From positions 1 through 64,000 of the forward strand of contig LRSR01004885.1 of the NCBI GenBank assembly GCA_001579985.1: DNA of 64,000 nucleotides, in the 5' to 3' direction. Numbering within the stretch: the stretch's first letter is position 1; every line of letters starts with the position of its first letter. This stretch comes from Hypsibius dujardini (taxonomy: Eukaryota > Tardigrada > Eutardigrada > Parachela > Hypsibiidae). The position numbers and the translations under genes are program-made. A model generated the notes under the pieces. It saw nothing but the letters and a program-made list of their open reading frames with translations. It was not told where the DNA came from and did no database searches. This document shows, in pieces, positions 12,184-25,113 of this stretch.

Positions 12184-12871
12184 GCGGGTGGTGGAAAAGT
12201 AAGAAAAAAATCTGCAATAGAGCGTAGGAAGATCAGACAAAAAATGGGGAAGAAAACTCAAATAAAAGGTAAAACGATGCGAACGTCGTGAAGTGAAACG
12301 AAATCAACAGCACGTGACACAGCACAACTGCTACGCTAATCACGCGCTCGGCGATCTGTTTCAGTTCACGCAATCGTGCTCGCACGGCGGATGCTTCTTC
12401 ACATTTACGCAGCGTGGAATTCCGTACCTTTCCGTGCTGAAATTCCGTAGCTGTCAAAATTTGAGGGTGCGGATATTAACAGCAATCTAAATTTAAGCTG
12501 AAATAGCAATCGCGGCGGATTTGGAAGAAAAAACATATGGATTGTTGCTGCCACGTGAAACGTCAACAAAGATAGAAGATTCTGCTGGAAAAAATAAGAC
12601 TGTTCATTGGCCGATTCCCGCAGTCACGCCCCAAGTGTCTTTATCTGCAGTTGGCGCTGCAATCACTCGCGTAAAATTTTCAATGCGGTGCTGGCACGGC
12701 CCGGAAGTAAACACACACATCTCCACTACACGCCTCCTGTCTAGATGCAATATACTGTACTCAGCGGAGAGCTAGAGTTTCGTAAAAATATCTCCAACGT
12801 CTGAAATTTTCCGGGTGGTTTTAAAATCCTGTCAGTGACTGTGCTTATACATTGGTCAGAAACTACTGGCA
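12184..12871. promoter_or_regulatory. shared divergent promoter region of PRRC1 and the F-box gene
   Basis: The PRRC1 start (minus) and the F-box start (plus) face away from each other across 688 bases, so this stretch should hold both promoters. I see no clear TATA box. On the minus strand about 12340-12457 is open and encodes a charged, coiled-coil-like stretch (LRKCEEASAVRARLRELKQ). It could be an untranslated first exon or chance. Confidence 0.45.
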
Positions 12872-14896
12872 ATGGCGACTAGTAATGAATTTTTGGATAA
12901 CTCCAGGCAGCTGCTGTCATGTCGCCCCTTTTCGGAATTATCAGCGGAAGTTATTTTGGACATATTCCTTCACATGGATTTATTAGCTCAGCGGAGAATG
13001 CAACGGTAACTCTTTTAAGCAATAGCATAGCGGATTGCGATAGTAAACATTTTTTCGCGCGGGTAGGATATTATATATATATTAAATACAATTTTCATTA
13101 CGATTATTAGCATTACGATTATCAAGGCGGTTTTTTAGTCTTTTTAAATATGTAAAATGATTTTCTAGGCCCTTTATACAGAGTATATGAATTATGTGTC
13201 CAATGTGGTGAATATAACATTACAAGTAGCGGTTAACTGTCAAGACAAGAAAACCCAATTCTTTCCCTGCTTACAACTCCCTATAATTATCTTTATTTAT
13301 TTATTAATGTAATAGATAATTAAAGAAAACTCATTTTCAGGATTTGCAAAAGATGGAAAATGTACCTGAATATGCCCGACCTCACCGAAAGTGTCTATCT
13401 CGACTTTTCGTCGTTAATCAAGAAGAACGGTAAACCCCGCTGGAGATCGACCGCTGTCAAGGCAAACCGAGAATTCAGTTTACCAGCTGTTCGTCACCTC
13501 ACCTTCATCGGGGACCGACAGCGTGAAGGCCAATTCAGCAGCGTTCAAGGCGCTCTCCGTGTTATCCTTCAACGTTGCAGGAATCTCCAGCAATTCACCA
13601 TGCGGAAATTACTCATATCCCTGACCCACGTCGGGGATTATATGGCCTATCATTTGCTCTTTTCTTCACGAGAAATTCACAGCCACGCCCAGGCCCTTCG
13701 AAAGGAGATTGTTCTTTCTGCCTGTAATTGTTTGCATTTTAAAATAGCATTAAAAATATGATTTCAACCATATACAACCATGCATACAAATTATTTCTGA
13801 CTAGGAGCTTTATATTGAGCTCAATTAAGAACAAATGTTCTAATAAATTATTTAAAATAAAAAATTCAATTCAAAAATGAAAGATTCCCTTTTAAGATGA
13901 ACTAAATTTTCGGGAGAGTGGAGTAATTTTTTAAATATAAATATGCTTTTTTATGGATTGTAGGTAAGCTACAAGTTCGTGTTCCTGCGCCGGAACGGAG
14001 GGATCGAGGAAAGATATTTGCGACCGCGGGAACAGATGCATTGATGAACCACATCTGGTTCGTGCCTGTAGATGGCGTCGTCTTTACTGGGCAGGACGGC
14101 TTCCATGAAAAATTTGCCCATCTCTGGTGGCCATTCCCTAAAACACAGACAGTATGGCTGTTCGCTTGCCTGCAGAAGTTGCAGACCAATCAGATGCTGA
14201 CTGACTTTGTGAACAATCATATTGGAAAACTGGGATGGGCCGGTTCGATGCAGAGATATGTGGGATTTAAGTAAGTTGAGAATTATGGATGATCTAACGA
14301 CTGTTCTGTTTCTGTTTTGACTACGACTGTTTGTTTGGAAAAGAGCTAGGTCGTTTTTACCAAGGCTTGTTCCGTTCGAATATGACTGGTTTGTTTTGCG
14401 GAATGTTTCTTCATAAATAAAACTAGGCCCTTAATTATTTTATCTTCGGCATTCGTTCCTGGTTTGCTTTTTCCAACAAAACTACTGTGGTACTTCTCTA
14501 ATATGATTTGCTCGTTTTTATTATGGCTTGTTCGTTTTTCATGCGGCTGTCCGCTGGCATTTATTTGACTAAACAGACAATCCAGCTTTTTTATTTGCTT
14601 CTTTACGCATCTTCTTCACGTTTCTTTGCTGATTGCGATATGATTCCTCTATCTGAGATATGATTGTTCCGCACTAGGCTTGGTCTCGCTGAAAGTTGAG
14701 ATTCTTAGTTTTTATCTTCTTCTTTAGTGAGTTGTCAGACTTCACACTAGATAAGATTGCGGAAATTCACGAACAACCGCTGATGCATCGCTTATGGACT
14801 TATGAGATGCTGTGCAACGTAGCTGCGGTAGTTCTCCGATGCGATGAACCAGACCTGGACCAGTCGCCCCTTAAATTACCCTTTTCTCAAGCGTGA
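12872..14896 (+). CDS. F-box protein, substrate unknown
   Basis: F-box proteins link substrates to SKP1-CUL1 ubiquitin ligases. Four exons, 12872-13005, 13341-13723, 13964-14270 and 14728-14896, join in phase to give 330 residues. The F-box covers about residues 19-60: PFSELSAEVILDIFLHMDLL, then RRMQRICKRWK, with the Leu/Pro-region, Ile-Leu and final Trp spacing of the motif. The rest has a mixed alpha/beta look but I see no leucine-rich, WD40 or Kelch repeats, and I cannot match it to a named subfamily. Splicing is supported by good donors (GTAACT, GTAATT, GTAAGT) and codon continuity at every junction. It is divergent from PRRC1 and ends about 285 bases from the oppositely oriented serine protease homologue. 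Confidence 0.75.
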
Positions 14897-15180
14897 TAAA
14901 TTGCGAGTTATTTGGAGATCCAATTGTCTAATATAGCAATACAAATAGTATTGTTTGACATTAGTCTTTTGCGTCTGGATCGATCTGTTCGTTCCTTTTC
15001 TTCTTATTTAGTCAGGTGTTCCTACTGTGAGATGCAGCTTTTTATTTTATTTTGTTTTTATTTCCTGGTATTACATAATTACGTGCTACGGGATAATATT
15101 GGGATATCTTTTAAAGAATAATGACTATCGTAGTTGACCATTAAACTCATACGACCGTAAATTAGCGACATCATTACACT

Positions 15181-17789
15181 TCAGACAGGCACGATGCTTC
15201 TTATCCAAGGCATGAAGGCAGTGATGTTGGTGTAGACTCCCGGATATCCTGATGCAGACAAAAATTAACGATTAGCTTTAGACATCGACTATGTGAGCGT
15301 CGCGACAAAAGTATTTGACGAACCTGCTCGACCACAACCATAGCCCCAGCTTGAAAGCCCGATCAGGTAACGATCACCACTCGCATTTATACACGTCCTA
15401 CAACCACAGAAAATTACCTATGAACTTCGTAATCCAGAAACTGAGTTATTTACTATTTATTAAATATGCAGACAAACATACAGACAAACAGACAGACTTG
15501 CAACACAGGAATACAAGTGTTCACAGTTGGACTTACAGAGGTGCTCCACCATCCTTCTGAAAGAGCATGAGAAAAACAATCACTTTAACGATGTTCGTTA
15601 ACTGTAGTAAAAAAATCGTAATGGAAAGCACTTACATTACACGTATCCCGGCCCGGTTCCCCTCCAGCGCACAAGGAGTTTGGGTCGAAATTGAACTGTC
15701 GTCCGAAAACGCCTCGATAGACATTCTCGCATACCGGCTTGGGTATCAGGTTAACACCGACCCGTCGCAGCACTCCGTCTGAGGTCGTAACCGCTGGTAA
15801 TAATTCAGAACTTATCGTATCGCCCGCTCTTCACAGTCAGATTTGGTTGTAAAACTAAAAAAATGTATCCGCGTTACCTTCCGAGGTCGAGCCGTATCCA
15901 CTGACCACGATCCGGCTGCAGCTCTCTTGGGCGATTGGCAGCGATGTCAGACAGATAGTACACAGGCGGGTCCAATCAAGTCCGGTTCCCTTGTTGATTT
16001 GGATGAGGGCGGCGTCGTTGATGGGGAAACCGGGACCGTAGGATGGGTTGTAGTTGACGGCCTTGACGATGCGGATGACCGAATACCCGGGTAGTCCGGC
16101 TTGCAGGAGCGGACTCAGGTTGGCGGTTCCACCGAGAAGAATTTTCAGTGTCCGGCCAGTTGGATCGGCCCTTTAAAGACACACCCGGTTTGCTCTATTT
16201 CTCAGGCAGACCCATTCAAGGTGCAAGCAAAGGCATGGCTTGTTACAGACATCAACATAGTCAGACATTAGTATTAGTTTAAAACACTTGACGCGGCAGA
16301 CCCGTACAAGCTCACACAGACACAGACACAGGCACACCACACATATCAATAATCGAAATAAATAATAAAATAATAAATAATAATAAATACATAGACACGC
16401 ATTCTTAAAGCACTCTCAGGCATGTCTTACTTCGCAATGCCACTATAACTGGTAAGCACATAGTCCTCGGAAATCAAGACCCCTGTCGCTATCACCGCAT
16501 TTCCCACCACAATGGCAGCCTGGTAGCAGTACTCCCCATCCGGCACCACCGCCCCACCAACAATCCGTTTCATCCTCACATTCCTGTTCCAGTTGAGCGA
16601 CCTGACAATCCGTTCACCTTCAGCACTATTCGCAAAGGGTTGGTCATCCATCCGCTTACTGTCAAAGCCCGTGTCAGACCTTAAGCGTCCACACAAACGC
16701 GCCCCTCCGGGTCCAGGGGCGGGGGTAATGGGGAAAAAGGGATCAAAAGGCGAAGGTGTGGGGATGTAGGAGCTTAACGTTGTCAGGAAGGGGTTCCAGG
16801 GGGCTAGAGTGGGCGCCGGCGTGAAGGGGTTCAAAGGGCTAACGGTGGGCGAGGAGGTGAAAGGGTTAATGGGGGATTGGGTGACAGGGGCCAAAGTAGG
16901 GATAACATTGGGCGTTCCGAAGGAGTTGAGATTGAGGTAGCAGCATTGGAGGGGTGTGTCGCATTGTGCCGATGGAGCCAAACTGAATAGACAGGGCGTG
17001 GCCTGCGAATTCGGGCTTGAGTCGACACAATTTCCGGTGGAGCCGAAGGCGTCGTTAACCGAGCAAGTGGTTCCTGTTTTTTCGAAGAGAGAACTAAATG
17101 GGAACTCGAAATAAATGGGACTTGTGTGTTGTTAGACTAGGACTTAGTAGATCATTACAGATGATGTATTAACAGCGACTCGCAACTGACTATTAAGTAT
17201 CATTATTGAAATGCTGCATTCGGAATCAATTGGAAATATCTTTTGTTCGAAATTTTAAAGTTTGGGAAACAATTGAACATTCCACTTTTCTTGATTTGTA
17301 AAAATTGTGATTTATGAAATTATTAAATATAAGTTTATTGACTCTATATCATTTCAAATTTGATTTGGAGTCGAATGGCATCAGCCAAGCATTTTTCAAA
17401 AGTCGATGGACGGAGCTATAGTAGAAAGCTTCGAAAACTTCCTTGGAATTTTTCGTTCTTTTCCAAAAACACTTCCGAGCTCTGTCCCCTAACCTCCAAA
17501 GAATAATAAGCTCATGCCAATCGACTTCAAATTGAATTTATAGTGAAGTTTTTAAAAAATATCAGAATTACAATTATCGTAATACAGATGGATCGGGGAT
17601 AATTTGACATCATTCCCTTTCCTGTCGTTTTCCCTTTCATATCACGTAAGCCCAAATCTACACAGCTGGAATGTAAATATATGGAAAAAACGAGAAGGAA
17701 ATGTATTGAGACGTACCTACAGGTCCTCCATGAACAGTAGACTGACCGCACCAGATTCCCAGCAGCAGAAGGACTCCTATAGTCGACAT
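15181..17789 (-). CDS. secreted clip-domain serine protease homologue, catalytically inactive
   Basis: Seven exons in order of transcription: 17789-17717, 17073-16431, 16170-15878, 15778-15636, 15556-15537 (20 nt), 15397-15324 and 15248-15181, giving 437 residues. A signal peptide (MSTIGVLLLLGIWCGQ) is followed by six cysteines at 28, 40, 52, 62, 68 and 69, the spacing of a clip domain. A Pro/Thr/Ser-rich linker comes next, then a chymotrypsin-fold domain from IVGG at 195. Catalytic His is replaced: VLTSYSG where VLTAAHC is expected, so Ser235 stands for His57. Asp is kept (INDAAL, D291). Ser is replaced: CNKDGGAPL where CQGDSGGPL is expected, so Gly387 stands for Ser195. The downstream SSWGYGCGRAGYPGVYTNI is typical. 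Arthropod proteins with this layout act as non-catalytic cofactors in melanisation or clotting cascades; that role here is inference. Confidence 0.9.
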
Positions 17790-18973
17790 TATTTTTCATA
17801 CCTTACGGAAGCTATAGAAAGAGCGAGCTCGAAATGACTACTTCAAGTGATTCTCCAATCTGCCGATCCAAACTGACGTCCGTTACCATAAATATAACGC
17901 TACTGTAAAAATATCGTTGCGATCAATAACGATGTATCGTTAATTCGGTCGTACGTAAGCCATAAGGAAAGGTTTACTCCTGACACACCGTGCCCACTTC
18001 ATTTTACGACTATGTACTCTATATGTATTTGTTGGTACCAGGTGAAGGCTACGGTCTCAGACATTTACAATCCTAGTATATATAAATGTTAAATGTATCT
18101 TTGCTAGTCTAGCGCTTGAATGTTTTGTAATGTATCCGCTATTAATTTAAATGGCAGTTTTAACTCTTTTCAAGTACCGGCATTTATATATATTAATTAA
18201 AGTAAGGAGCATCATGATCATAAGGAACAGTATAGGTCACTTTCAGTATTTGTATTAATATCTCGAAATTTAGTATGCATGTCAGATTATTTTACTTGAA
18301 ATCTCAAACACTAAATCCCGGATGACTAAATTAAACAGTTTCACATACTTTTCTTCTTAATATGAAGAAACGCTGTATTATAGTCACAGCAACAAAGCCT
18401 ACGCCTTGAGTTGTCTATTTCATCACTTCGAATTTACATAATAATAATAATTTTATTTACACATTGAATACCTCATATATTGATTAAATAGCTAAACTTT
18501 AATTTCTAAATATCTGTCAATGTAGACGTAACCAAGTTCAAGCCTGACAGATGGACAAAATATATTTCTATATTGCAGTCAATCGCTCAATTCGAACCTG
18601 GTGAAAACCTGGTATTCATACGACTTTTTCACGTTAAACTTTATAAGAAATACATAATAACGGGGGTTCTACAGCAATCACAGATATGAATGACCTACAA
18701 TTTCGAGTGCAAAATAGTTTTTCAAAGGAAACATGAATGATGACCGTCCCACCCAGGTCGCTGTGCATGGATGGGTCTAACATCAACAAGCGGTCCATAA
18801 AGATTTCAGTAGCTTTATCGCTCGTTTCTTTATGGTGGGTCCGTTACGATCCTACATGGAACCTCTCCATTCGTCAAGCTGCATGATCACGCCATTTCGA
18901 TTTCTCGGACGCAAGCGGTCATCAGTCGCAATCTGTGCAGACAGTCTTGATAGTTGCACGATTCGTGGTGTCT
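17790..18973. other. gene-free stretch between the SPH start and the PRKX 3' end
   Basis: About 1.2 kb, AT-rich. It must contain the promoter of the serine protease homologue and the 3' untranslated region of the kinase gene. I see no further gene or repeat that I can support. Confidence 0.5.
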
Positions 18974-21719
18974 TTAAAAGTCTTGGAATATCTGAAGCTC
19001 CTCAGCGGTTACGGTAGAGTCAGTGTCGGACCAGTCCTCCGGGTAGTCGTCAAAGTTGCGTGCGTCTCCAGGATGACCAACCTTTGGAACATACGGCGGC
19101 TAGAAAAAAAAGAAGGCGTCAAATGAGACTAGCTATGTGTCTATATGTCTGCCTGCTTGTCTGTCCGCCCGGTCTCCGGCGTACTTCGAGATTCCGCTCA
19201 AGGCAGCTGGCCCAATTGATTGGTCGAAACCAGCGGTGGTTTTTTATGTCTTCCACACCATTCTGTAGATACGAGAAAGGCTTAGTTATAATGGTGTTGT
19301 CGACGAAAATAACAGGATTCAATGTCACCAAGGCACTGTTCGACAGGCGAAAAACACTTTGTATATGAAGTGTCGAGTCTTAACAACAGTAAAATCGATA
19401 TACCTTCATATTGCCCAGCCGTTTCGTTCTGTCCGTGGCGAGGAGTTTTTTTATGAGGTCCCTGAAAATTATTTATAAAATAATTATATTTAAAAAATGT
19501 GTGTACGTGATTACGCGATTTTTTTTGGTTACGTGACTACTATTACTGCGCGTGTTAGGAGTATAATTTTTCTCAGACTTCAGTTAAACATTTTAATGGC
19601 AATAATTTGGCCACTTACTTTGCCACCAGATCAATCTGTTTGGGCCAGCGAATTTTGCCATCAAGGATCTTCTGATAGACCTCGATGGGGTTATCGCTGT
19701 AGAAGGGCGGATGACCAACCAGCATCTCATAGCACAGGATCCCGAATGCCCAGTAGTCGACGGCCTTATTGTAGCCCCTACTCTGGATGATCTCCGGCGC
19801 GAGGTATTCCGGAGTGCCGCACAAGGTCCACGTTCTAGGCAGAGAAGCAGCAACTGACACGTCAATGGACTGGAATTCAGTGGAAGAAGAAGGCGAAACA
19901 GGGGAAGACGTATATGAGTTGGGGAAGGGGTCAGTAATGGTAGGAGCAGGGTGGTTGTTATGGTTGATGGCAGGCGAGCTATTGTGAGAACGGACGGGGA
20001 GGAAAAAGGTGTTAACAGCGCTTACGTTGGTTATTTTTTAAGAGTTTTTTCGAAGCCAGGCAGGCGTATAGACGCATTTGTGATGCTTTGCGTAGAGATT
20101 TTAGTTTTATAAGAAGATGCAAGATTATAACATTTTTTCGTCGGTCATTAAAGTTAATTCATTTTCGCTGCGTACAACAATCGCGCTGAAAGGAAATTTA
20201 AATTTGCAGATTCCCTAAAATATCTTCGGAAATTTTGGTTGGATATTATATTATATTTTAGGCAACGAAGCTAATTGACGAACGTGTACCAAACGAAAAT
20301 TGTCTCAACACAATTGCTCAATTCATGAATTTGCTTCAAACCAAACGTGCAGAGAAACAAACATAAACTTATTTTAATTATGATTACTAAATTTTTATTT
20401 TTATTAATGTTATATTATATTCTTTTACATCTTTCAGCTATACATTTCAAAAGATATGATAGACCGAAAATACTGTACTCATTGCTGGGAGTAGAAATCA
20501 TCCAGTCATATATGACTTTACAACATTTTAGATGTTTGGTTCAAGTTATGATGTCCATATACCAAGCATTGTGTTATAGAGGGGAAAGTAAAACATTTCA
20601 TGTCAAGCATAATAGGTTACGTTAGGCATTTTGTACTGAAGACCCTCTGAGTTGCGGGATCGACAAGAATATCACAGGTTAGTTATTACCTATCTGAAAT
20701 TTCTTTGGCGAACCCAAAGTCTGTGACCTTGATGTGGCCTTGAGAATCAAGTAAGAGGTTCTCCGGTTTGAGATCCCTGTAGACGATGAACCGTTCGTGC
20801 AGGTATTCCAGGGCAAGAATGATTTCGGCGGCATAGAACATGGCGGCGCCGCTGGAGAACCTCCGAACCGATCGCAGGTACGAGAACAGCTCACCACCTA
20901 AAACACAGTATTTAATTTTCTATTGACAATTTAATTAATCTATCCAGTTACAAAAAATACGGCAAGTAATTAGGTGAGAAAATATTAAATAATAGAGTCA
21001 CAATTATAATATTTTTATGAATGTTGAATTACATTTTTTATGTCTTTCGTAACAGAATTATATTATTATCGATTAATTAGTCATCGCAAGTTCGCAAGAA
21101 AAAATTTAAATAACTAAATATTATTAATTTCGTACGTGATAATAATAAAATACTGATTTTATACTCAATATAATATTAATTATTAAGTATTATTGATTTT
21201 ATCAAAAATATCTTGTGTTCAAAGCTGTTCTTACCAGGGGCATATTCCAAGAGCATATAAAGGTTCGCGGAGTCGTGCTTAGACCAAAAACTACAAGGGC
21301 AGCCGGGAAAGAAAGAAAGTGTTTCAGGGTGACGATTTAAAACAATTCAAAGTACTGTACTTTGGAGGACTAAGAGGACTCTTTCGCAGGACACGACAGA
21401 TGTGGGAATTTGAAGTGACACATGTGGGCCAGATGCGCGTGTGTTGGGGTATATGAGAACTGGCGACGGGTGTGTGACGTGACAGACAGACAGCCTTCTT
21501 GGACTAGACTTTTTTGGATGACCTATCTTCACGGTTTTAACTTACAGTTTCACGATGAAGGGATGATCCAGTTGCTGGAAAGAAAGGCAGAAGATAGTTG
21601 CTTTACTCTGATTGAAACTCTTCCATAGAGGTCATGTGAAAACGGTCTGGGCGTAACAGCCTATTTCTTTGTCCAGCGGTGTCCCTGACATTTTGTCCGT
21701 CCATATGTCTGCCAATCTA

Positions 21720-21752
<33 letters not shown>

Positions 21753-24700
21753 ATGTCTGTGTGTCTGTCTGTGTGTCTGTGTGTGTCTGTCGTGTGTCTG
21801 TCTGTGTGTCTCTGTGTCTGTCTGTCTGTCTGTGTGTCTGTGTGTCTGTGTGTCTGTTGTCTGTCTGTTGTCGGTCGTCAATCTGTCTACCTGCCTGCCT
21901 GCCTGTCTCCCTATCTCTCTGTGTCTTTTTCTGTGTCTGTTTGTGTGTCTATCTATCTGTCTGTCTGCCTTTTTCTGTGTCTGGGTGTCTATGTGTGTGT
22001 CTGTGTGTCTGTTTGCCTGCTTGTCTGTGTGTCTGTTTTGTCTAGCTAACTATTTATCGGTCAGCTTATTTGCCTGTGTGAATGCCAATGTGTTTATCAA
22101 AAAATGTGTTCTTTTACTAGTCGAAACGGTAGACAGTGCATTTACCTCAAGAATGCTTTTTTCATCCTTGATATGCTCGACTTGCTTCAGCCGTAGCACA
22201 TCACGAATGCGGAGAATTTTCATGGCGAAGAACTTTGGCGTCTTGTCATCTTTGACTGTGGCGTCTTCGCAGAGGACAACGCGCCCGAATGTGCCAGTTC
22301 CTAGAGAGAGAAAAAGGCCATAAAAAAGATTCTTGCTTTCGAACCCGTCACTCAGAAAAAGTAGCGTCTTTCCAACAACCTCCAAGACAAACAGACTCCA
22401 CACGCGCACCCCTGCTGTCGGGGGTAGTTTCAACTCAGCGGGTCGCTGACGAAAACAAGTTAATTTTAACCCTTTCCCAGCGCCGGAGGGGTTCTAAGAC
22501 GGATAAAGAATTGTCTGTAGCCACTCGTAAATATGGTCCCTTTTCCTCTGCAGCTATTATTTCAATCTAAATATAATATTTTCATTTCCACAAATTTATC
22601 GTATTTTTAAACAGTTACAGTACATGCTTCGCATCTGGATTTTGGCATGCGAATTGTCTCCATGTTGATAAAGACGTACATTCTGATTTTGCCTGCCCTT
22701 TAATTAACGCCTCGGAATTCGTCCAATTTATTGAGAAATTTAGGCATGGATCTTTTTTTGCTATTGCGAAATAGTCGGTGATCCAGGCATCGTGAAAACG
22801 TCAAGTGGAAAACGATCGAGAACTTGTGACATATTTTCACAGCGCTCTTGCAGGGACGTGAGGATCGTTAAAGAAGCCGACGGACGCAGACGCGTGGGGA
22901 CTGGTGTTTCCGTCTGCCAAGTTGTAGCAAGTTTCAACATCTTATGCCTACATATCTAGCTGTCTGTTTGGCTGGCTGAAGGAGCATGTAAACCATTATT
23001 TTATTGTTATGAGCAGACCATGTAATTAATACTTAATCGTTAGGAGTCTCAATGGAAAGAGAGAAGAAAGAACAGCTGCACTTTTGAGGATCTTGTTAAG
23101 CGTCTGTAAACAGAATGGGTTTCTCTTTTTACGACTGTGGTTGAGCGCGTATGGTTTTCAAGGCTATTTTGAGCAGGCAACCCAAAATTGTCTAGTTTTA
23201 AAGTGGGCACTTTGATAATTCATAGTGATTTACTTAGACAGACAGACAAACAGATAGACAGACAAACTGCCAAGATAGATAAGAAGAGAGCTGGAAAAAT
23301 AATAAAAAATAATCTGGGATTTTTGCGAAATGTTGTATTTATAAGAATTGCCTCCGGACTAGCTTTGGCTAACCTCTTTTTTTCGCCGTTAAAACCGCAG
23401 TGTCAATAAAACGTGAACTCGAACGTAGGAAGGAACGATATTGCGAGCGTAAGGGAGGGTCAATCAATGATGCTGGTTGATTAAGTACCTCAAGGAAAAC
23501 ATGCAATTTAGCCGGAACATCCATCACCGCACCCTGTCAGATTAGGTTTTGTGTAAACACGTCGTCAGCTCGAGGCTCCAATTGCACGGCAATCTTTGCT
23601 TTCGTGCGCGATCTCCACTCTAGGGTCTTCCCAGACAACGTAAGTCTATTTATAGGGAGCTGAGCTGAGCTACTGGCGACGGTTTGATTATTAAGAAAAC
23701 CAATTATAAGCAAACTTAAATTGTCCAACTAAACAAAATCGAAAGGGACGACCGGCTCGACTGGAATAGTGTCCCCCAAAAAAGCCGACGCAGGCATATA
23801 CCCTAAGCTGGTGTCCCTTAATTAAATAGACCACTAAGAACGACTGACTGAAAAGTCAGAAACAGACAACAAGAACCTCAGCAGATGAATTCCAGGCAAA
23901 GGTCCAGATCTTTCATTAGGCAGACATACGTGCAAATTGCGCAGACATGCAGCAAAAGTGCATTCTATTATTCAGTTCTGTAATTTGCACAATATCATTT
24001 TGCCAAGCCGGAGAAAGCAGGCATGCAAACAGACACTGCCTCTAAGTGTTCAGATAGGCAGATCAATGCAACGACACATCCTCCATTGAGCTACTTTCGG
24101 GATATTATTGAGCAGAGTAATAACGCAGCAGACGGTCAATCAGTCACACAGACGGACAAACAGCTTCTGACAACTAGAAATGTCAAGTACAGACATTAAC
24201 GGAACCATTACTACATAGCCATAGACTCACTGACGCAGTCACGTCACAGACACAGACACAGACACAGACACAGACACAGACACAGACACAGACACAGACA
24301 CAGACACAGACACAACACAGACACAGACACAGACACAGACACAACAGTACAGACATCGATTGAGACAAACAAAGGAAAGCAAGCCAAAATGAGTGCAAAT
24401 TCGCACAGAACAGACACAATTGAGCCAATGCAAACACAGATTTAGTTTAAGTGCAACACTTGCGTACACTTCCACAAAACAGAAGCGGGACAGCATGCTT
24501 ACAGCCTACCCATGACTAGAGAATTACCAAATAAAATGCTAACATACCCGCAGAAATTTTCAAATAGTCTTTTTAGCTCTTCTTAAAAGCCAGGCAAAAA
24601 ATTAAGTCGAACCGAAATTATTTTCCATCACTTTGTCTTGCTCCTGCGTGTGCGCCTAATGACAAGCCGGGTGTCAGGACCTGTGCAATTTCGCCGTACA

Positions 24701-25113
24701 ATTTTCTATACTTTGTTTTACTGAAAGGTATATCGAAATGTGTATAATTCCTTATACTACCGGTCATTGAATAATTTTTGTCGGCACTTACCGACCGTTT
24801 TGAGCCAGTTAAACTGTCCCAGCTTAAATTCCCGGTCGGCTTTCCGGACTGGCCGGCGTCGCACGGTCCGTCGCACCGACGGCTTCCGGAACAGCCGTTC
24901 CACGTGAACATCCGATCCGATGACTTCTTCGGTCGCCGTCGTGACCGTGGCGGTCGCTGTCACAGTCTTCTTGTTGGCCGACGACGCTGCTGCAGTCCGC
25001 GGAGATTCAAACACGAAATCCGCACAGACATTGTCCGTAGCTGACAAAACAATTCGCGGTCTTGGGGAGATGACCAGCGTCCCGATGGCCGTCGAGAGAT
25101 TTTCACTGTCCAT
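18974..25113 (-). CDS. PRKX: PRKX/PKA-like cAMP-dependent protein kinase catalytic subunit
   Basis: AGC-family Ser/Thr kinase of the PRKX type. Nine exons in order of transcription: 25113-24792, 22300-22146, 21574-21546 (29 nt), 21290-21235, 20897-20690, 19834-19619, 19461-19404, 19262-19185 and 19099-18974, giving 415 residues. A Ser/Thr/Arg-rich N-terminal extension of about 95 residues precedes the kinase domain. Seen: glycine loop GTGTFGRV (108-115), ATP lysine K135 in [13 protein letters not shown] with D229, DFG at 247-249, and activation-loop [15 protein letters not shown] with T260 as the PKA Thr197 equivalent. The tail [12 protein letters not shown], then [10 protein letters not shown], ends in the hydrophobic motif IFQDF. 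The tail resembles PRKX (PPIVPK, IFKNF) more than PKA-C alpha (FSEF). All active-site residues are present. Introns 1 and 2 are large and repeat-filled. Confidence 0.94.
21715..22045. repeat. TCTG/TGTC microsatellite, PRKX intron 2
   Basis: About 330 bases of (TCTG)n and (TGTGTCTG)n repeats between kinase exons 2 and 3. All three plus-strand frames are open through it and read as Ser/Val/Cys/Leu repeats, which are artefacts. Confidence 0.9.
24241..24345. repeat. (CAGACA)n hexanucleotide microsatellite, PRKX intron 1
   Basis: Near-perfect CAGACA repeats with two short interruptions, inside the 2.5 kb first intron of the kinase gene. Confidence 0.92.

Noticed and set aside
12233-12457. Coiled-coil-like minus-strand frame upstream of PRRC1
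   Set aside because: It could be a first exon, but no convincing donor/acceptor pair joins it in frame to PRRC1, so it is mentioned only under the promoter region.
21669-22323. Long plus-strand frames rich in Ser/Val/Cys/Leu
   Set aside because: They are read through a TCTG microsatellite that is open in several frames at once and lies in an intron of the kinase gene.
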